64,000 nt of DNA from JBFLVU01 sp964589625 (GCA_964589625.1 CAZPSH010000008.1:62001-126000); one strand, 5' to 3'. Positions 42,159 to 50,927 are shown, counted from the first letter of the stretch. Translations and numbers: made by a program. The notes: a model not told the origin generated them from the sequence alone.

Positions 42159-43322
42159 ATGAGCGTTCCCGTCCTCGACCTCACCCGGCAGTACCGCCGC
42201 ATCGAGACCGAGATCCAGCAGGCCGTCGCGGAGGTGTTCACCTCCCAGCACTTCATCTTGGGGAAGCACGGCAAGGCCCTCGAGCAGGAGGCCGCCCTTC
42301 ACCTCGGAGCGGGCCATGCGGTGGGTGTCGCCTCGGGAACCGACGCGCTCCTTTTGGGCCTGCGGGTCCTCGGCCTGCACCCGGGGGAGGGCGTGATCAC
42401 GACCCCCTTTACCTTCTTCGCCACCGCCGGGGCCATCCACAACGCCGGCGGCAGGCCCTTCTTCGTGGACGTGGATCCGGAGACCTTCAACCTGTCTCCA
42501 CGGGCCCTCCGGCGGTTCCTTGATGCGGAGTGCGTTCGGGGCGAAGGGGGACGGCCGGTGCACAGGTCCACCGGGACGACGATTCGCGTCCTCCTCCCCG
42601 TGCACCTGTACGGGCTCTGCTGTGACATGGACGCCCTCAACTCCCTGGCCAGGGAGTGGGGGCTCCTCGTCCTGGAGGATGCCTGCCAAGCCTACGGTTC
42701 CACGTACAAAGGCCGCCGTGCGGGTGTCCTGGGCGATATGGCCGGATTCTCCTTCTTCCCCACCAAGAACCTGGGCGGGGCCGGCGACGGCGGCCTCGTG
42801 ACGACCGGAGACCCCGCCCTGGCGGACGCCTTGCGCATGTGGCGGGTCCACGGGAGCCGTGAACGCTACGTTCACGAGACCATCGGGTACAACTCCCGGC
42901 TGGACGAGGTCCAGGCGGCGGTCCTGCGAGTCAAGCTCCGCCACGTGGAGGATTGGAACGGGGAGCGCGTCCGTGTGGCGGAGCGATACGGGCGGGCTCT
43001 CCAAGGCATCCCCGGTGTGAAGGCGCCTTCCGTCCCCGAAGGGTACGCCCACATCTTCCACCAGTACGTGATCCGGACGGCCGAGCGCGACGCGCTCAAG
43101 GCCTTTCTGGACGGGAAGGGGATCGGGTCCATGGTTTACTACCCCATTCCCCTCCACCTGCAGTCGTGCTTCCGATTCCTCGGATACAAGGAGGGTGACT
43201 TCCCCGAATCCGAGAGGGCCGCGGCGGAAGTCCTCGCCCTCCCGGTTTTCGCGGAGTTGAGCGAGGAGGAGGTCATGGAGGTGGCGCAGGCCATTCGGGA
43301 CTTCCACGCCGGTCGCCGATAG
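42159..43322 (+). CDS. DegT/DnrJ/EryC1-family sugar aminotransferase
   Basis: 387 residues. PLP enzyme that transfers an amino group to a keto-sugar nucleotide. Motifs: VASGTDALLLGLRVLGLHPG, TTPFTFFATAGAIHNAGGRP, LVLEDACQAYGSTYKGRR and the lysine in FSFFPTKNLGGAGDGGLVTT. The C-terminal FHQYVIRTAERDALKAFLDG is typical. The start at 42159 is placed nine bases after GGAGG. It is the first gene of the glycan operon and immediately followed by the NusG-like gene. The product is probably a 3- or 4-amino-deoxy sugar; the exact sugar is unknown. Confidence 0.92.
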   Translation: MSVPVLDLTRQYRRIETEIQQAVAEVFTSQHFILGKHGKALEQEAALHLGAGHAVGVASGTDALLLGLRVLGLHPGEGVITTPFTFFATAGAIHNAGGRPFFVDVDPETFNLSPRALRRFLDAECVRGEGGRPVHRSTGTTIRVLLPVHLYGLCCDMDALNSLAREWGLLVLEDACQAYGSTYKGRRAGVLGDMAGFSFFPTKNLGGAGDGGLVTTGDPALADALRMWRVHGSRERYVHETIGYNSRLDEVQAAVLRVKLRHVEDWNGERVRVAERYGRALQGIPGVKAPSVPEGYAHIFHQYVIRTAERDALKAFLDGKGIGSMVYYPIPLHLQSCFRFLGYKEGDFPESERAAAEVLALPVFAELSEEEVMEVAQAIRDFHAGRR

Positions 43323-43826
43323 ATGCTCGTGGACCTGAGGAGCGCGCGAAGGGTCTGGGCGGTCCTGGCCGTAAAACCTCGGAAGGAGGAGGTGGCCTCG
43401 GCCTTCTTCGCCCGGGAGGGGTATTCGATCTACGCTCCCAAGTTTCGGGGTCCGGGTTCGAAGGACGCCCTCCGGCCCCTTTTTCCGGGGTACCTCTTCG
43501 CGTGGCTCTCGCCGACGGTGGATCTCCCCCAGGTGAGGTACTTCCCCGGGGTCCTTCGCCCGTTGCTCTTCGGAGACCTGCTGGCGGGGGTGGAGGAGGA
43601 ATTGGTGGCCCACTGGCGCACGCGCGAGGCGGGGAGGGGATACCTGACGCCCGAACCGCTCCCCGCGTTCATGGTCGGCCAGCGCGTCCGCTTCAAGGAG
43701 GGGGTCTTCGCGGGGCTCGAAGGCGTGGTCCTCGAGAACTTCGCCTCCCGAGAGAGGGTCAGGGTTCTTCTCGACTACCTGGAACATTCCCTGCCCCTCG
43801 AAGTGGACCGCGAGATTCTCTTGTAG
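43323..43826 (+). CDS. Specialised NusG paralogue (RfaH/UpxY-like antiterminator)
   Basis: 167 residues. The NGN domain reads RRVWAVLAVKPRKEEVASAF, YAPKFRG and RPLFPGYLFAWLS, and a C-terminal KOW domain reads VGQRVRFKEGVFAGLEGVVL. It starts on the base after the stop of the aminotransferase gene. Family members with this position inside glycan operons bind RNA polymerase and suppress termination through the long operon. A GGCGGAGCTTGC element and a hairpin lie just downstream. It is distinct in sequence from housekeeping NusG, which usually sits near rplK. Confidence 0.85.
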   Translation: MLVDLRSARRVWAVLAVKPRKEEVASAFFAREGYSIYAPKFRGPGSKDALRPLFPGYLFAWLSPTVDLPQVRYFPGVLRPLLFGDLLAGVEEELVAHWRTREAGRGYLTPEPLPAFMVGQRVRFKEGVFAGLEGVVLENFASRERVRVLLDYLEHSLPLEVDREILL

Positions 43827-43910
43827 TTTCATAACTGAAACGTTTTAAGGCGGAGCTTGCAGACAAAAAATGGCAAATACTAGTAATTCTGTGATAACCG
43901 ATAAATTGTT
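43826..43910 (+). promoter_or_regulatory. AT-rich junction with hairpin and ops-like sequence
   Basis: About 85 bp of markedly low GC between and into two GC-rich genes. It holds GTTTCA-taac-TGAAAC (43826-43841) followed by GTTTT, resembling a weak attenuator, and GGCGGAGCTTGC (43849-43860), which differs from the E. coli ops core GGCGGTAGCGTGC by one missing base and one change. Proximity to a NusG paralogue gives the resemblance some weight. Confidence 0.4.
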
Positions 43911-44934
43911 TGTCGCCGTCTTGGCGGGAGGGTCCGGCACGCGTCTTTGGCCCCTGAGCACCCCCTCGCGACCCAAACCCTTCGTCTCCCTCGGTCCCCT
44001 CGGAAGCCTCTACTCCGCTACGGCCCGACGGGTCCGGCACCTCCGGCCCGCCGGGGCCGTTACGGTGGGGGCCCCGTCCCTCTCCCGATGGTGCCGCGCA
44101 AAGGGCCTGTCCTTTTTGGCCGAGGCGGCGCCCCGGAACACGGCGGCCGCCGTGGCGCTTGCGGGGGCCGAGGCCCTCCGCCGAATGGGGCCGGATGGAC
44201 TCCTGCTCATTCTGCCGGCGGACCATCACATCGGGGACCCCAGCGGCTTTTCCCGGACCGTGGGCCGGCTCTCCCGCGTCTGCGCGGCCCACGGCGCCCT
44301 GGGAGTCATGGGCGTCCGGCCCACGGGCCCAGAGACGGCCTACGGGTACATCGAGGCGGGGGACCCGCTCGGAGAGGGCTTCCGCCTCCGGCGTTTCGTG
44401 GAGAAGCCGGACCGCGAGAAGGCCAAGACCCTTTTGGCGGGGGGGAACGCCTCCTGGAACTCGGGAATGTTCCTCCTCCCCTTGGGGCTCCTTCGGGAGG
44501 AGATGGCGCGCTACTGTCCGGGCGTGTGGGAGGCCTCCGAGGCGTGGCTCGAGCGCGGGAATCCGGACCCCTATCTCGCCCTCCCCAACATCTCCGTGGA
44601 CTACGCGCTCATGGAAAAGAGCGCCTCGGTGGCCATGGTTCCCGCGGACTTCCCCTGGAGCGACGTGGGGACCTATCCCTCCCTCCACCGGATCCTCCCC
44701 CACGATCCGCACCGCAATGCGGGCTGGGGCCCCCGGCGGATCGAAAACTGCTCGGACTGCCTGCTGGTGACCGACCGGCCCGCCCTCTTCAAGGATCTGA
44801 GGGGCATGGTCGTGATCCGCACCCGGGAGGGAAGCCTCGCGGTTCCGCTCGACGGGGCCGACGGGATCCGGTCCGGCGTGGAAGCCCTTCAGGAAGAGGT
44901 CCGCTCTCGCGAGTGGACGAGCATGCGGATGTAA
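43870..44934 (+). CDS. manC: Mannose-1-phosphate guanylyltransferase
   Basis: 354 residues, monofunctional: the isomerase half of longer ManC proteins is absent. Makes GDP-mannose from mannose 1-phosphate and GTP. Signature VAVLAGGSGTRLWPLSTPSR, then APRNTAAAVALAGAEAL, LLLILPADHHIGDP, FVEKPDREKAKTLLAGGNAS and WNSGMFLLPL. The first 14 codons (ANTSNSVITDKLF) are AT-rich, unlike the body, and have no counterpart in the family; the only visible ribosome-binding site, GGAG, is about 14 bases before the ATG. So the start is somewhat uncertain. Confidence 0.9.
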   Translation: MANTSNSVITDKLFVAVLAGGSGTRLWPLSTPSRPKPFVSLGPLGSLYSATARRVRHLRPAGAVTVGAPSLSRWCRAKGLSFLAEAAPRNTAAAVALAGAEALRRMGPDGLLLILPADHHIGDPSGFSRTVGRLSRVCAAHGALGVMGVRPTGPETAYGYIEAGDPLGEGFRLRRFVEKPDREKAKTLLAGGNASWNSGMFLLPLGLLREEMARYCPGVWEASEAWLERGNPDPYLALPNISVDYALMEKSASVAMVPADFPWSDVGTYPSLHRILPHDPHRNAGWGPRRIENCSDCLLVTDRPALFKDLRGMVVIRTREGSLAVPLDGADGIRSGVEALQEEVRSREWTSMRM

Positions 44935-44997
44935 ACCCTTGACGAAGGCCCCGGCGGCGGACGCCCCCCTGAGCCTTCCCCTCGTCTGGAGTGTCCG

Positions 44998-45720
44998 ATG
45001 AAAGGTGTGATCCTCGCCGGAGGGACCGGCTCCCGTCTCTTTCCCCTCACGAAGGTCACCAACAAGCACCTGCTCCCGGTGGGGAAAAAGCCCATGATTT
45101 ACTACCCCATCGAAAAGCTCCTCCAAATCGGGATTCACCACATCCTCGTCGTGACGGGGACGGAGCACATGGGCGCCGTGGTCAACCTCCTGGGCTCGGG
45201 CAAGGACTTCGGTTGCGCCTTTACGTACAAGGTGCAGGACGAGGCCGGTGGCATCGCCCAGGCCCTCTCCCTGGCGGAAAACTTCTCCGGAGGAAGCCCC
45301 ATCACCGTGATCCTGGGAGACAACCTGTTCGAGGACGGCTTGTCCTCCCTCACGAAGCGGTTTCTGACCGACCAAAAGGGCGAAGGCGCGCGCATCGCCC
45401 TCAAGGAGGTGCCCGACCCTCACCGGTTCGGGGTGGCCACCCTCGAGGGCGACCGCGTGGTGAAGATCGTGGAGAAGCCCAAGGAGCCCGAAAGCCGGTG
45501 GGCGGTGACGGGCGTCTACGTCTACGACGCCCAGGTCTTCGACCTCATCCGCACGCTCAAGCCAAGCGCCCGGGGCGAGCTGGAGATCACCGACGTGAAC
45601 AATGCCTACATCCAGATGGGCCGGATGGGGTACGAATTCCTCGAGGGCTGGTGGACGGACGCGGGCACCTTCGAAAGCCTCGCCCACGCGGGTACTCTGG
45701 TGGCAGGAGGGACGCCATGA
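44998..45720 (+). CDS. rmlA: Glucose-1-phosphate thymidylyltransferase, short form
   Basis: 240 residues, about 50 shorter than E. coli RmlA. Activates glucose 1-phosphate with dTTP as the first step to dTDP-rhamnose. Motifs: KGVILAGGTGSRLFPLTKVT, NKHLLPVGKKPMIYYPIEKL, VILGDNLFEDG and the C-terminal VNNAYIQMGRMGYEFLEGWW plus TDAGTFESL. The stop overlaps the next start (ATGA). RmlA, RmlC-like, RmlD and RmlB follow one another on this strand, giving a complete dTDP-rhamnose-type pathway. Confidence 0.92.
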   Translation: MKGVILAGGTGSRLFPLTKVTNKHLLPVGKKPMIYYPIEKLLQIGIHHILVVTGTEHMGAVVNLLGSGKDFGCAFTYKVQDEAGGIAQALSLAENFSGGSPITVILGDNLFEDGLSSLTKRFLTDQKGEGARIALKEVPDPHRFGVATLEGDRVVKIVEKPKEPESRWAVTGVYVYDAQVFDLIRTLKPSARGELEITDVNNAYIQMGRMGYEFLEGWWTDAGTFESLAHAGTLVAGGTP

Positions 45721-46175
45721 TTCACGACGTGAAGGTCAAGAAGCTGAGGGTCATCCCAGATGACCGGGGCCGCCTCATGGAGATGCTCCGGAGCGACGAC
45801 GAGTGCTTCGAGCACTTCGGGCAGATGTACCTTTCCACGACCTACCCCGGGGTGGTCAAAGCGTGGCACTACCACAAGCTTCAGAAGGACAATTTCGTGT
45901 GCGTCAAGGGGACCGTGAAGCTCGTCCTCTGCGATACGCGGGAAGGCTCGCCCACGAAGGGGGCCATCGACGAGTTCGTGATCGGCGATCACAATCCGAT
46001 CCTCGTGCAAGTCCCCATCGGCGTGTACCACGGTTGGAAGTGTCTCGGCACGAAAGAGGCGTACGTCGTGAACGCCCCCACGAAAACCTACGATTACGAG
46101 AACCCCGACGAGTACCGGCTGGAGGCGCACGACAACGGCGTGATCCCCTACGACTGGACGACCCGGGACCGGTGA
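45717..46175 (+). CDS. dTDP-4-dehydrorhamnose 3,5-epimerase family protein (RmlC-like cupin)
   Basis: 152 residues, shorter than the classical 180. Cupin fold with the sugar-epimerase core: DDRGRLMEMLRSDDECFEHF, YPGVVKAWHYHKLQKDNFVC (the His of the HY motif would be the base), VKGTVKLVLCDTREGSPTKG and VPIGVYHGWKCLG. Context between rmlA and rmlD argues for the rhamnose epimerase step, though short relatives can have other sugar-epimerase or isomerase roles. Its start overlaps the rmlA stop. Confidence 0.82.
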   Translation: MIHDVKVKKLRVIPDDRGRLMEMLRSDDECFEHFGQMYLSTTYPGVVKAWHYHKLQKDNFVCVKGTVKLVLCDTREGSPTKGAIDEFVIGDHNPILVQVPIGVYHGWKCLGTKEAYVVNAPTKTYDYENPDEYRLEAHDNGVIPYDWTTRDR

Positions 46176-46284
46176 CCGGATCGAGGGCGCGGAAAGATGA
46201 AAGGATGAGGACCACCGCGCCCCCGGGCCCTTCCGGCCCGTCTCGCGCGGCCCTCCCGGTCCACCGCGAACGGAGGATCGGCGG

Positions 46285-47154
46285 GTGAGGATCGTCTTCC
46301 TGGGCTCGGAGGGAATGCTTGGACGGGACGCCGTTCCCCTCCTGTCGGAGGCGGGCCACTCGGTCCTAGCCGGGGACCTCCCGAGGGTGGACATCACCGA
46401 TCCCCCGGGCCTGCTGGACTTTCTCTCCGCCGCGCCGGTCGACGCCGTGGTCAACGCCGCGGCCTTCACCGACGTGGACGGAGCCGAAAGCCGCCGGGAG
46501 GAGGCCTTCCGCGTCAACGCCGCCGGGGCCGGGAACGTGGCGCGGGCCTGCGCCCGCCTGGGCCTGCCCCTCGTCCACCTCAGCACCGACTACGTCTTTC
46601 CGGGCGACCGGCCGGAGGGGTACGGCCCGGAGGACACGACGGGTCCCGCGGTGAACGCCTACGGGGAAAGCAAGCTCGCCGGGGAGCGCGCCGTCGGAGA
46701 GCACCTTCCCCCGGACCGGCACCTCATCGTGAGGACCCAGTGGCTCTACGGCCGCCACGGGCGCAACTTCGTGGACACGATCCTACGGCTCGCCAGGGAG
46801 CGGGAGTCCATCCGGGTCGTGGCGGACCAGTGGGGGGCGCCCACGTGGACCGTCTCCCTCGCCCGGCGGGTGGAAGGGCTCCTGAGAAGCGGCGCCCGAG
46901 GGGCGGTCCACGCCGTCGGGGCGGGCGGCCCCGTCACCTGGTTCGACTTCGCCCGGGAGATCGTCCGCCTCGCGGGCCTTTCCTGCCGAGTGGAACCGTG
47001 CCGCACCGAGGAGTTCCCGCGCCCTGCCCGCCGCCCCCGCCACGCCTGGCTTCGGCAGGCCGGACCCGCGGAGGGAGAACCCTGGGCCGAGGACCTAAGA
47101 AGGTACATCGGGGCGACGCGCGGAGAAGGGTACGCCTTCCCATCGGGAGAATGA
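46285..47154 (+). CDS. rmlD: dTDP-4-dehydrorhamnose reductase
   Basis: 289 residues. Short-chain dehydrogenase that finishes dTDP-L-rhamnose. The NAD(P) loop is VFLGSEGMLGRDAVPLL; DAVVNAAAFTDVDGAESRRE, LVHLSTDYVFPGDRPEGYGP and the catalytic YGESKLAGER are all family features. Translation starts at GTG (46285), eight bases after GGAGG. The 109-bp gap before it shows no gene. Confidence 0.93.
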   Translation: MRIVFLGSEGMLGRDAVPLLSEAGHSVLAGDLPRVDITDPPGLLDFLSAAPVDAVVNAAAFTDVDGAESRREEAFRVNAAGAGNVARACARLGLPLVHLSTDYVFPGDRPEGYGPEDTTGPAVNAYGESKLAGERAVGEHLPPDRHLIVRTQWLYGRHGRNFVDTILRLARERESIRVVADQWGAPTWTVSLARRVEGLLRSGARGAVHAVGAGGPVTWFDFAREIVRLAGLSCRVEPCRTEEFPRPARRPRHAWLRQAGPAEGEPWAEDLRRYIGATRGEGYAFPSGE

Positions 47155-47155
47155 C

Positions 47156-47455
47156 ATGGACGTCCAGCGCTTCTTCAAGGTGCTCATCAAGATCGAAAGC
47201 CGCCTGGCCGAACTTTACGGGCGGTTTAGCGAGGTCTGCGCCGAGGACCCCGAGGCCTCGGCCTGCAAGGGGTTTCTCAACCGCCTGCTGGCCCTCCGCT
47301 TCGAGAACAGCGCCGCGGAGAACCACATGGAGGGGATCGAAGTCCGGGAAGCTCCGGGACTCTCCCGCCTCCTCAAGAGCCTGGGCCGGGAGGACAGAAA
47401 GCATTACTCGGATCTCCCGGCCTTTGCCCGGAAGCGAGGCGTCGCCGGTCCGTGA
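47156..47455 (+). CDS. Small helical protein of unknown function
   Basis: 99 residues, soluble, predicted all-helical, with an N-terminal helix FFKVLIKIESRLAELYGRFS that loosely recalls the first helix of rubrerythrin-like ferritin folds, but no ExxH metal motif is visible. GGGAG precedes the ATG; the gene starts one base after rmlD ends and is followed closely by rmlB, so it belongs to the glycan operon. I do not recognise the family. Confidence 0.6.
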   Translation: MDVQRFFKVLIKIESRLAELYGRFSEVCAEDPEASACKGFLNRLLALRFENSAAENHMEGIEVREAPGLSRLLKSLGREDRKHYSDLPAFARKRGVAGP

Positions 47456-47484
47456 GCGCGGGCGCACCCATCGGAGGTCGAAGC

Positions 47485-48564
47485 ATGGCAAGTCAAACGG
47501 TGCTAGTTACGGGCGGCGCGGGATTCATCGGGAGCAACTTCGTCCGGCTGGCCCTTCGGGAGCGTCCCGACTGGCGCGTCGTGGTCCTCGACGCCCTTAC
47601 CTACGCCGGAAACTTGGAGAACCTGAAGGGGCTGGAGGCCTCCTTCGGGGAGCGGTACCGCTTCGTCCGGATGGACGTGACGGACGGTCCGGGACTCGAA
47701 AGGCTCTTCCAGGAGGAGCCCTTCGACGGTGTCTTTCACTTCGCCGCCGAAAGCCACGTGGACCGCTCCATCCTGGGGCCCCTGGCCTTCGTGCGAACCA
47801 ACGTCATGGAAACGGGCCAGCTCCTGGAGAGGTGCCGTCTGGCCTGGAGGGACCGTCCGGGCCGGTTCCTCCTCATCTCCACCGACGAGGTCTACGGCGC
47901 CCTCGGGGAGGAGGGACGCTTCACCGAACAGACCCCCCTCCGGCCCTCGAGCCCGTACTCGGCCAGCAAAGCCGCCGCGGACCAGCTGGCCCTGGCTTAC
48001 CAGCGGACCTTCGGACTTCCCGTGGTGGTCACCCGCTGCTGCAACAACTACGGCCCCTACCAGTTCCCCGAGAAACTCATTCCCCTGATGGTGGTCCGGC
48101 TACTGGACGGCCAGCCCCTTCCGGTCTACGGGAAGGGGGAGAACGTGCGGGACTGGATCCACGTGGACGACCACAACCGGGGCGCCCTTCTCGCCTTCGA
48201 GAAGGGCAGGCCGGGTGAGGTCTACAATCTCGGCGCCCGCTGCGAACTCCGGAATATCGACCTCGTGCGGGCCCTGATCCGAGAGGTCTCCGCCCTGAAG
48301 GGGTGGTCCGAGAAGGACCCCGACGCGCGGATCTCCTACGTGAAGGACCGCCCCGGCCACGATTGGCGGTACGCCATCGACCCCTCCACGGCGGAGCGAG
48401 AGCTCGGCTTCCGCCCCCGAGTGGCCTTCGAGGAGGGCCTGCGGGATACGGTCCGCTGGTACCTGGAGCACGAAGGGTGGTGGCGCCGCATCCTCAGCGG
48501 CGAGTACGTCGAGTTCGTCCGTCGCCTGTACGGCGGACGCGGACCTAAGGGGGATTCGGAATGA
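47485..48564 (+). CDS. rmlB: dTDP-glucose 4,6-dehydratase
   Basis: 359 residues. Extended short-chain dehydrogenase making dTDP-4-keto-6-deoxyglucose. NAD loop VTGGAGFIGSNFVRLAL, then FHFAAESHVDRSILGPLAF, the catalytic LISTDEVYGALGEEG (Asp-Glu pair), YSASKAAADQLALAYQRTFG (Tyr and Lys) and TRCCNNYGPYQFPEKLIPLM are all intact. The ATG at 47485 follows GGAGGTCGAAGC. The stop overlaps the start of the paralogue that follows. Confidence 0.95.
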   Translation: MASQTVLVTGGAGFIGSNFVRLALRERPDWRVVVLDALTYAGNLENLKGLEASFGERYRFVRMDVTDGPGLERLFQEEPFDGVFHFAAESHVDRSILGPLAFVRTNVMETGQLLERCRLAWRDRPGRFLLISTDEVYGALGEEGRFTEQTPLRPSSPYSASKAAADQLALAYQRTFGLPVVVTRCCNNYGPYQFPEKLIPLMVVRLLDGQPLPVYGKGENVRDWIHVDDHNRGALLAFEKGRPGEVYNLGARCELRNIDLVRALIREVSALKGWSEKDPDARISYVKDRPGHDWRYAIDPSTAERELGFRPRVAFEEGLRDTVRWYLEHEGWWRRILSGEYVEFVRRLYGGRGPKGDSE

Positions 48565-49616
48565 CGGGATCCCCCGGGCGGTCCGCCGAAGCCGCCCGGA
48601 CCTCCGGAGGTCCGGCGCCGGACGAGCCCGCCCGCCTGCTCATCACCGGGGGCGGAGGCTTCGTGGGGGGGGGGTTCGTGCGCCTCCTCCTTCACGAGCG
48701 GCCCAAATGGAGCCTGACGGTCTTCGACAGCCTCACCGGCGGTCCCGGCGCACGGTTCCTCGAAGGCCTCGAAGCGGAGCACCCCGGACGCGTCCGGTTC
48801 GTCAGGGGCCGCGTGACCGACACCCGCGAGGTGGAGTCCCTGTTCGCCTCCGGCGCTTTCCAGGCCGTCGTCCATTTCGCCGCGCGGAACCCGTCGGGGC
48901 TGGAGGTCGAATCGCCCCTCTCCTTTCCGGAGGTGAACGTCCTCGGCACGGCCATCGTCCTGGAGGGGGCCCGGAGGGCCTGGGCGGGCTCGGCCGGGAC
49001 CTTCCTCCACCTCTCCTCCTACGAGGTGTACGGATCGGGCGCCACCGGCTTCTTCACCGAGGAGTCGCCCCTCAACCCCTCCACGCCCTACGCCGCCAGC
49101 AAGGCCTCGGCGGACGCCCTCACGCTCGCCTATCACGCGACCTTCGGCATCCGGACCCTCGTCACGCGGACCACGAACATCTACGGTCCCCGCCAATCCC
49201 CGGACAAACTCATCCCCAGCGTGGCGGAGCGGGTGCGGAGGGGAGAGCCCGTCCAGGTCTATGGGACAGGAGGGCAGAGCCGCGACTGGATCCACGTGGA
49301 GGACCACAACCGGGGTGTCCTCGCCGTTCTCGAAGGGGGGAGGCCCGGGACGGTGTACCATTTGGGTGCCCGGTGCGAGCGGACCAACCTCGAGGTCATC
49401 CGGCTGGCCGCCCGGGCCGCCGCCGAGTGCCTCGGCCGAGATCCCGATGCGGCGGTGGCGCGACTTGAATTTGTGGAGGACCGCAGCGCCCACGACGTCC
49501 GGCGCGCGCTGGACCCGGGCCGGGCCGAGAGGGAACTCGGCTTCCGCCCATGCATCCCCTTCGAGGAGGGGGTGAGGGACACCGTCCGCTGGCAGATTCT
49601 GGAGGGCGGGGAGTGA
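48561..49616 (+). CDS. RmlB-like NAD-dependent sugar epimerase/dehydratase with altered active site
   Basis: 351 residues, clearly a paralogue of the preceding rmlB (IHVEDHNRGVLAVLEGGRPG and LIPSVAERVRRGEPVQVYG align). The N-terminal 25 residues are an unconserved Ser/Pro/Ala-rich extension. The NAD loop is ITGGGGFVGGGFVRLLL. Two RmlB hallmarks are lost: TDEVYG has become SYEVYG, so the dehydration Asp is Tyr, and AAESHVDRS has become AARNPSGLE. The YAASKASAD Tyr-Lys pair is intact. It may act as an epimerase or on a different sugar nucleotide; a decayed dehydratase is less likely because the frame is intact. Confidence 0.85.
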   Translation: MTGSPGRSAEAARTSGGPAPDEPARLLITGGGGFVGGGFVRLLLHERPKWSLTVFDSLTGGPGARFLEGLEAEHPGRVRFVRGRVTDTREVESLFASGAFQAVVHFAARNPSGLEVESPLSFPEVNVLGTAIVLEGARRAWAGSAGTFLHLSSYEVYGSGATGFFTEESPLNPSTPYAASKASADALTLAYHATFGIRTLVTRTTNIYGPRQSPDKLIPSVAERVRRGEPVQVYGTGGQSRDWIHVEDHNRGVLAVLEGGRPGTVYHLGARCERTNLEVIRLAARAAAECLGRDPDAAVARLEFVEDRSAHDVRRALDPGRAERELGFRPCIPFEEGVRDTVRWQILEGGE

Positions 49617-50080
49617 GCGCCGAGAGGCGGCCGAAGGGCGAGGCGAAAGAGGCCATGGGCAAGCAGGCGGGAGGCGGAGAACTGGACTTCCGGGACCGGT
49701 CGGCGCTGGAGGCCGTGCGCGGGCTCCTGGAGGCCTACGCGCGGGGGGACGCCGATGCGGGAGAGACCTTCGTCCACCTCCCCACCTCCGAGATCATCGA
49801 GTGGAAGGGACTGGCCAACATCTGGCACGCCAGCGTGGACGAGTTCAGGCAGACGGTGGAGGCGCACCGCGAGGAGCCACTCACGCAAACCCCCGTGGGC
49901 GCGGAGGTGGAGTGGATATCGGACCTCACGGCCCTGGTGCGCATGCGCGTGAAGACCTCCCTGCAGGACGGACGGTCCTTCGAGTCCCCGGCCCTCTTCC
50001 TCGTGGCCCCCGACCGCACGGGCATCTTCAAGGTGGCCCTCTCCTGGTGGGGCGCCTTCCCCGACTGGTTCCAGGGGTGA
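49613..50080 (+). CDS. SnoaL/NTF2-like domain protein
   Basis: 155 residues. A cone-shaped NTF2-like fold is suggested by LEAVRGLLEAYARGDADAGE, WKGLANIWHASVDEFRQTVE and a C-terminal beta-rich half ending FKVALSWWGAFPDWFQG. Proteins of this family are small enzymes or binding proteins; function unknown. The GTG at 49613 overlaps the previous stop and follows GGAGGGCGGG; an ATG at 49655 is an alternative. It is the last gene of the rml operon. Confidence 0.65.
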   Translation: MSAERRPKGEAKEAMGKQAGGGELDFRDRSALEAVRGLLEAYARGDADAGETFVHLPTSEIIEWKGLANIWHASVDEFRQTVEAHREEPLTQTPVGAEVEWISDLTALVRMRVKTSLQDGRSFESPALFLVAPDRTGIFKVALSWWGAFPDWFQG

Positions 50081-50240
50081 GGACCGCGACGAAGGGACGC
50101 TCCGTGTTCACGGGGGAAGGCCCCGCCCTTGGCATCCCCCGGGCCCCCGCCTTCTTGGCCGCGCGCAAAGAAGTGCGGCGGGCAGCGTAGCGGAACGAAA
50201 CCAGGAAGGGGACGCGGCCTTTGGCCCCCTTCCCCTGCTC

Positions 50241-50825
50241 GTGGGCCACAGCCTGGGGGGATGGCTTACCCTGAAGTACCTGGAGCAAAACGCGGTGGCG
50301 GCCTCCGTCCTGCTCATGCCCCTCCCGCCGAGGGGTCTTTCCCCGGAAGCCCAGCGGAGGGTCCGCGCCTACGGGCGGTGGCGCCTCAAGACCCGGGTGC
50401 TCATGGGAAGGAGCTGCCCCCTTGAAAACGCCGAGGCCGTGCGCGCCTTGGGCTTCGGGGAGGCGGGCCACGAGGCCTCCGTGAGGCGATTCCTCGCCGA
50501 GAGCGTGCCCGAGGGCGGACGGCTCCTGAGGCAAATCGCTCTCCTGCCCGCCACGTCCCGTTTGGGTGGGGGGATTCGGGAGGGCCGCCTGAATAAAAAG
50601 CAGCGCGGGCGTTCCCACCTGATCGTGGCCTCCAGGGCCGACGCCCTGGTTACCCCCTCCGACCTGGAGGGGGCGGCGCGGCTCCTCGGGGCCGAGATGC
50701 TCCGTCTGGAGGCGGCCCCCCACGGGGTCCTCTTCACCGACCAGGTCCTGCCCCTCGCCGGACAGATGAACGCGTGGCTCTCCCGCCGGCTGGCGCCTCC
50801 CGGGGGATTTGACGAAGGCCCTTAG
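50241..50825 (+). pseudogene. 5'-truncated alpha/beta hydrolase
   Basis: The coding remnant holds the nucleophile elbow VGHSLGGWLTLKYLEQ, the acid-bearing LIVASRADALVTPSD and the late His in APHGVLF, so the C-terminal two thirds of an alpha/beta hydrolase are intact. The N-terminal 80-100 residues that should precede the elbow are missing. The only start in frame is the GTG inside the elbow itself, without a ribosome-binding site, and just 160 bp separate it from the previous gene. The upstream frame is open but does not resemble a hydrolase. A deletion or assembly error near 50200 is the likely cause. Confidence 0.6.
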
Positions 50826-50837
50826 AAAGCGTATATT
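50809..50837 (+). promoter_or_regulatory. Strong sigma70 promoter for the DUF3887-like gene
   Basis: TTGACG (50809-50814), 17 bp, TATATT (50832-50837). The leader of about 83 nt contains a small hairpin, CGGCC-ttc-GGCCG (50853-50865). Confidence 0.75.
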
Positions 50838-50927
50838 TAGGGGCGTCTCCGCCGGCCTTCGGCCGCAGGAGGAATCCGGTCCGGGACGTGTTCCAATTTC
50901 AGCGTTCGCGCAAAGGAGGACCCGTAC

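Noticed and set aside
50098..50190. Small plus-strand frame (about 37 codons) after the SnoaL-like gene, as the lost start of the hydrolase.
   Set aside because: It is in another frame, ends before the hydrolase core and shows no hydrolase-like motif, so it cannot be tied to it.
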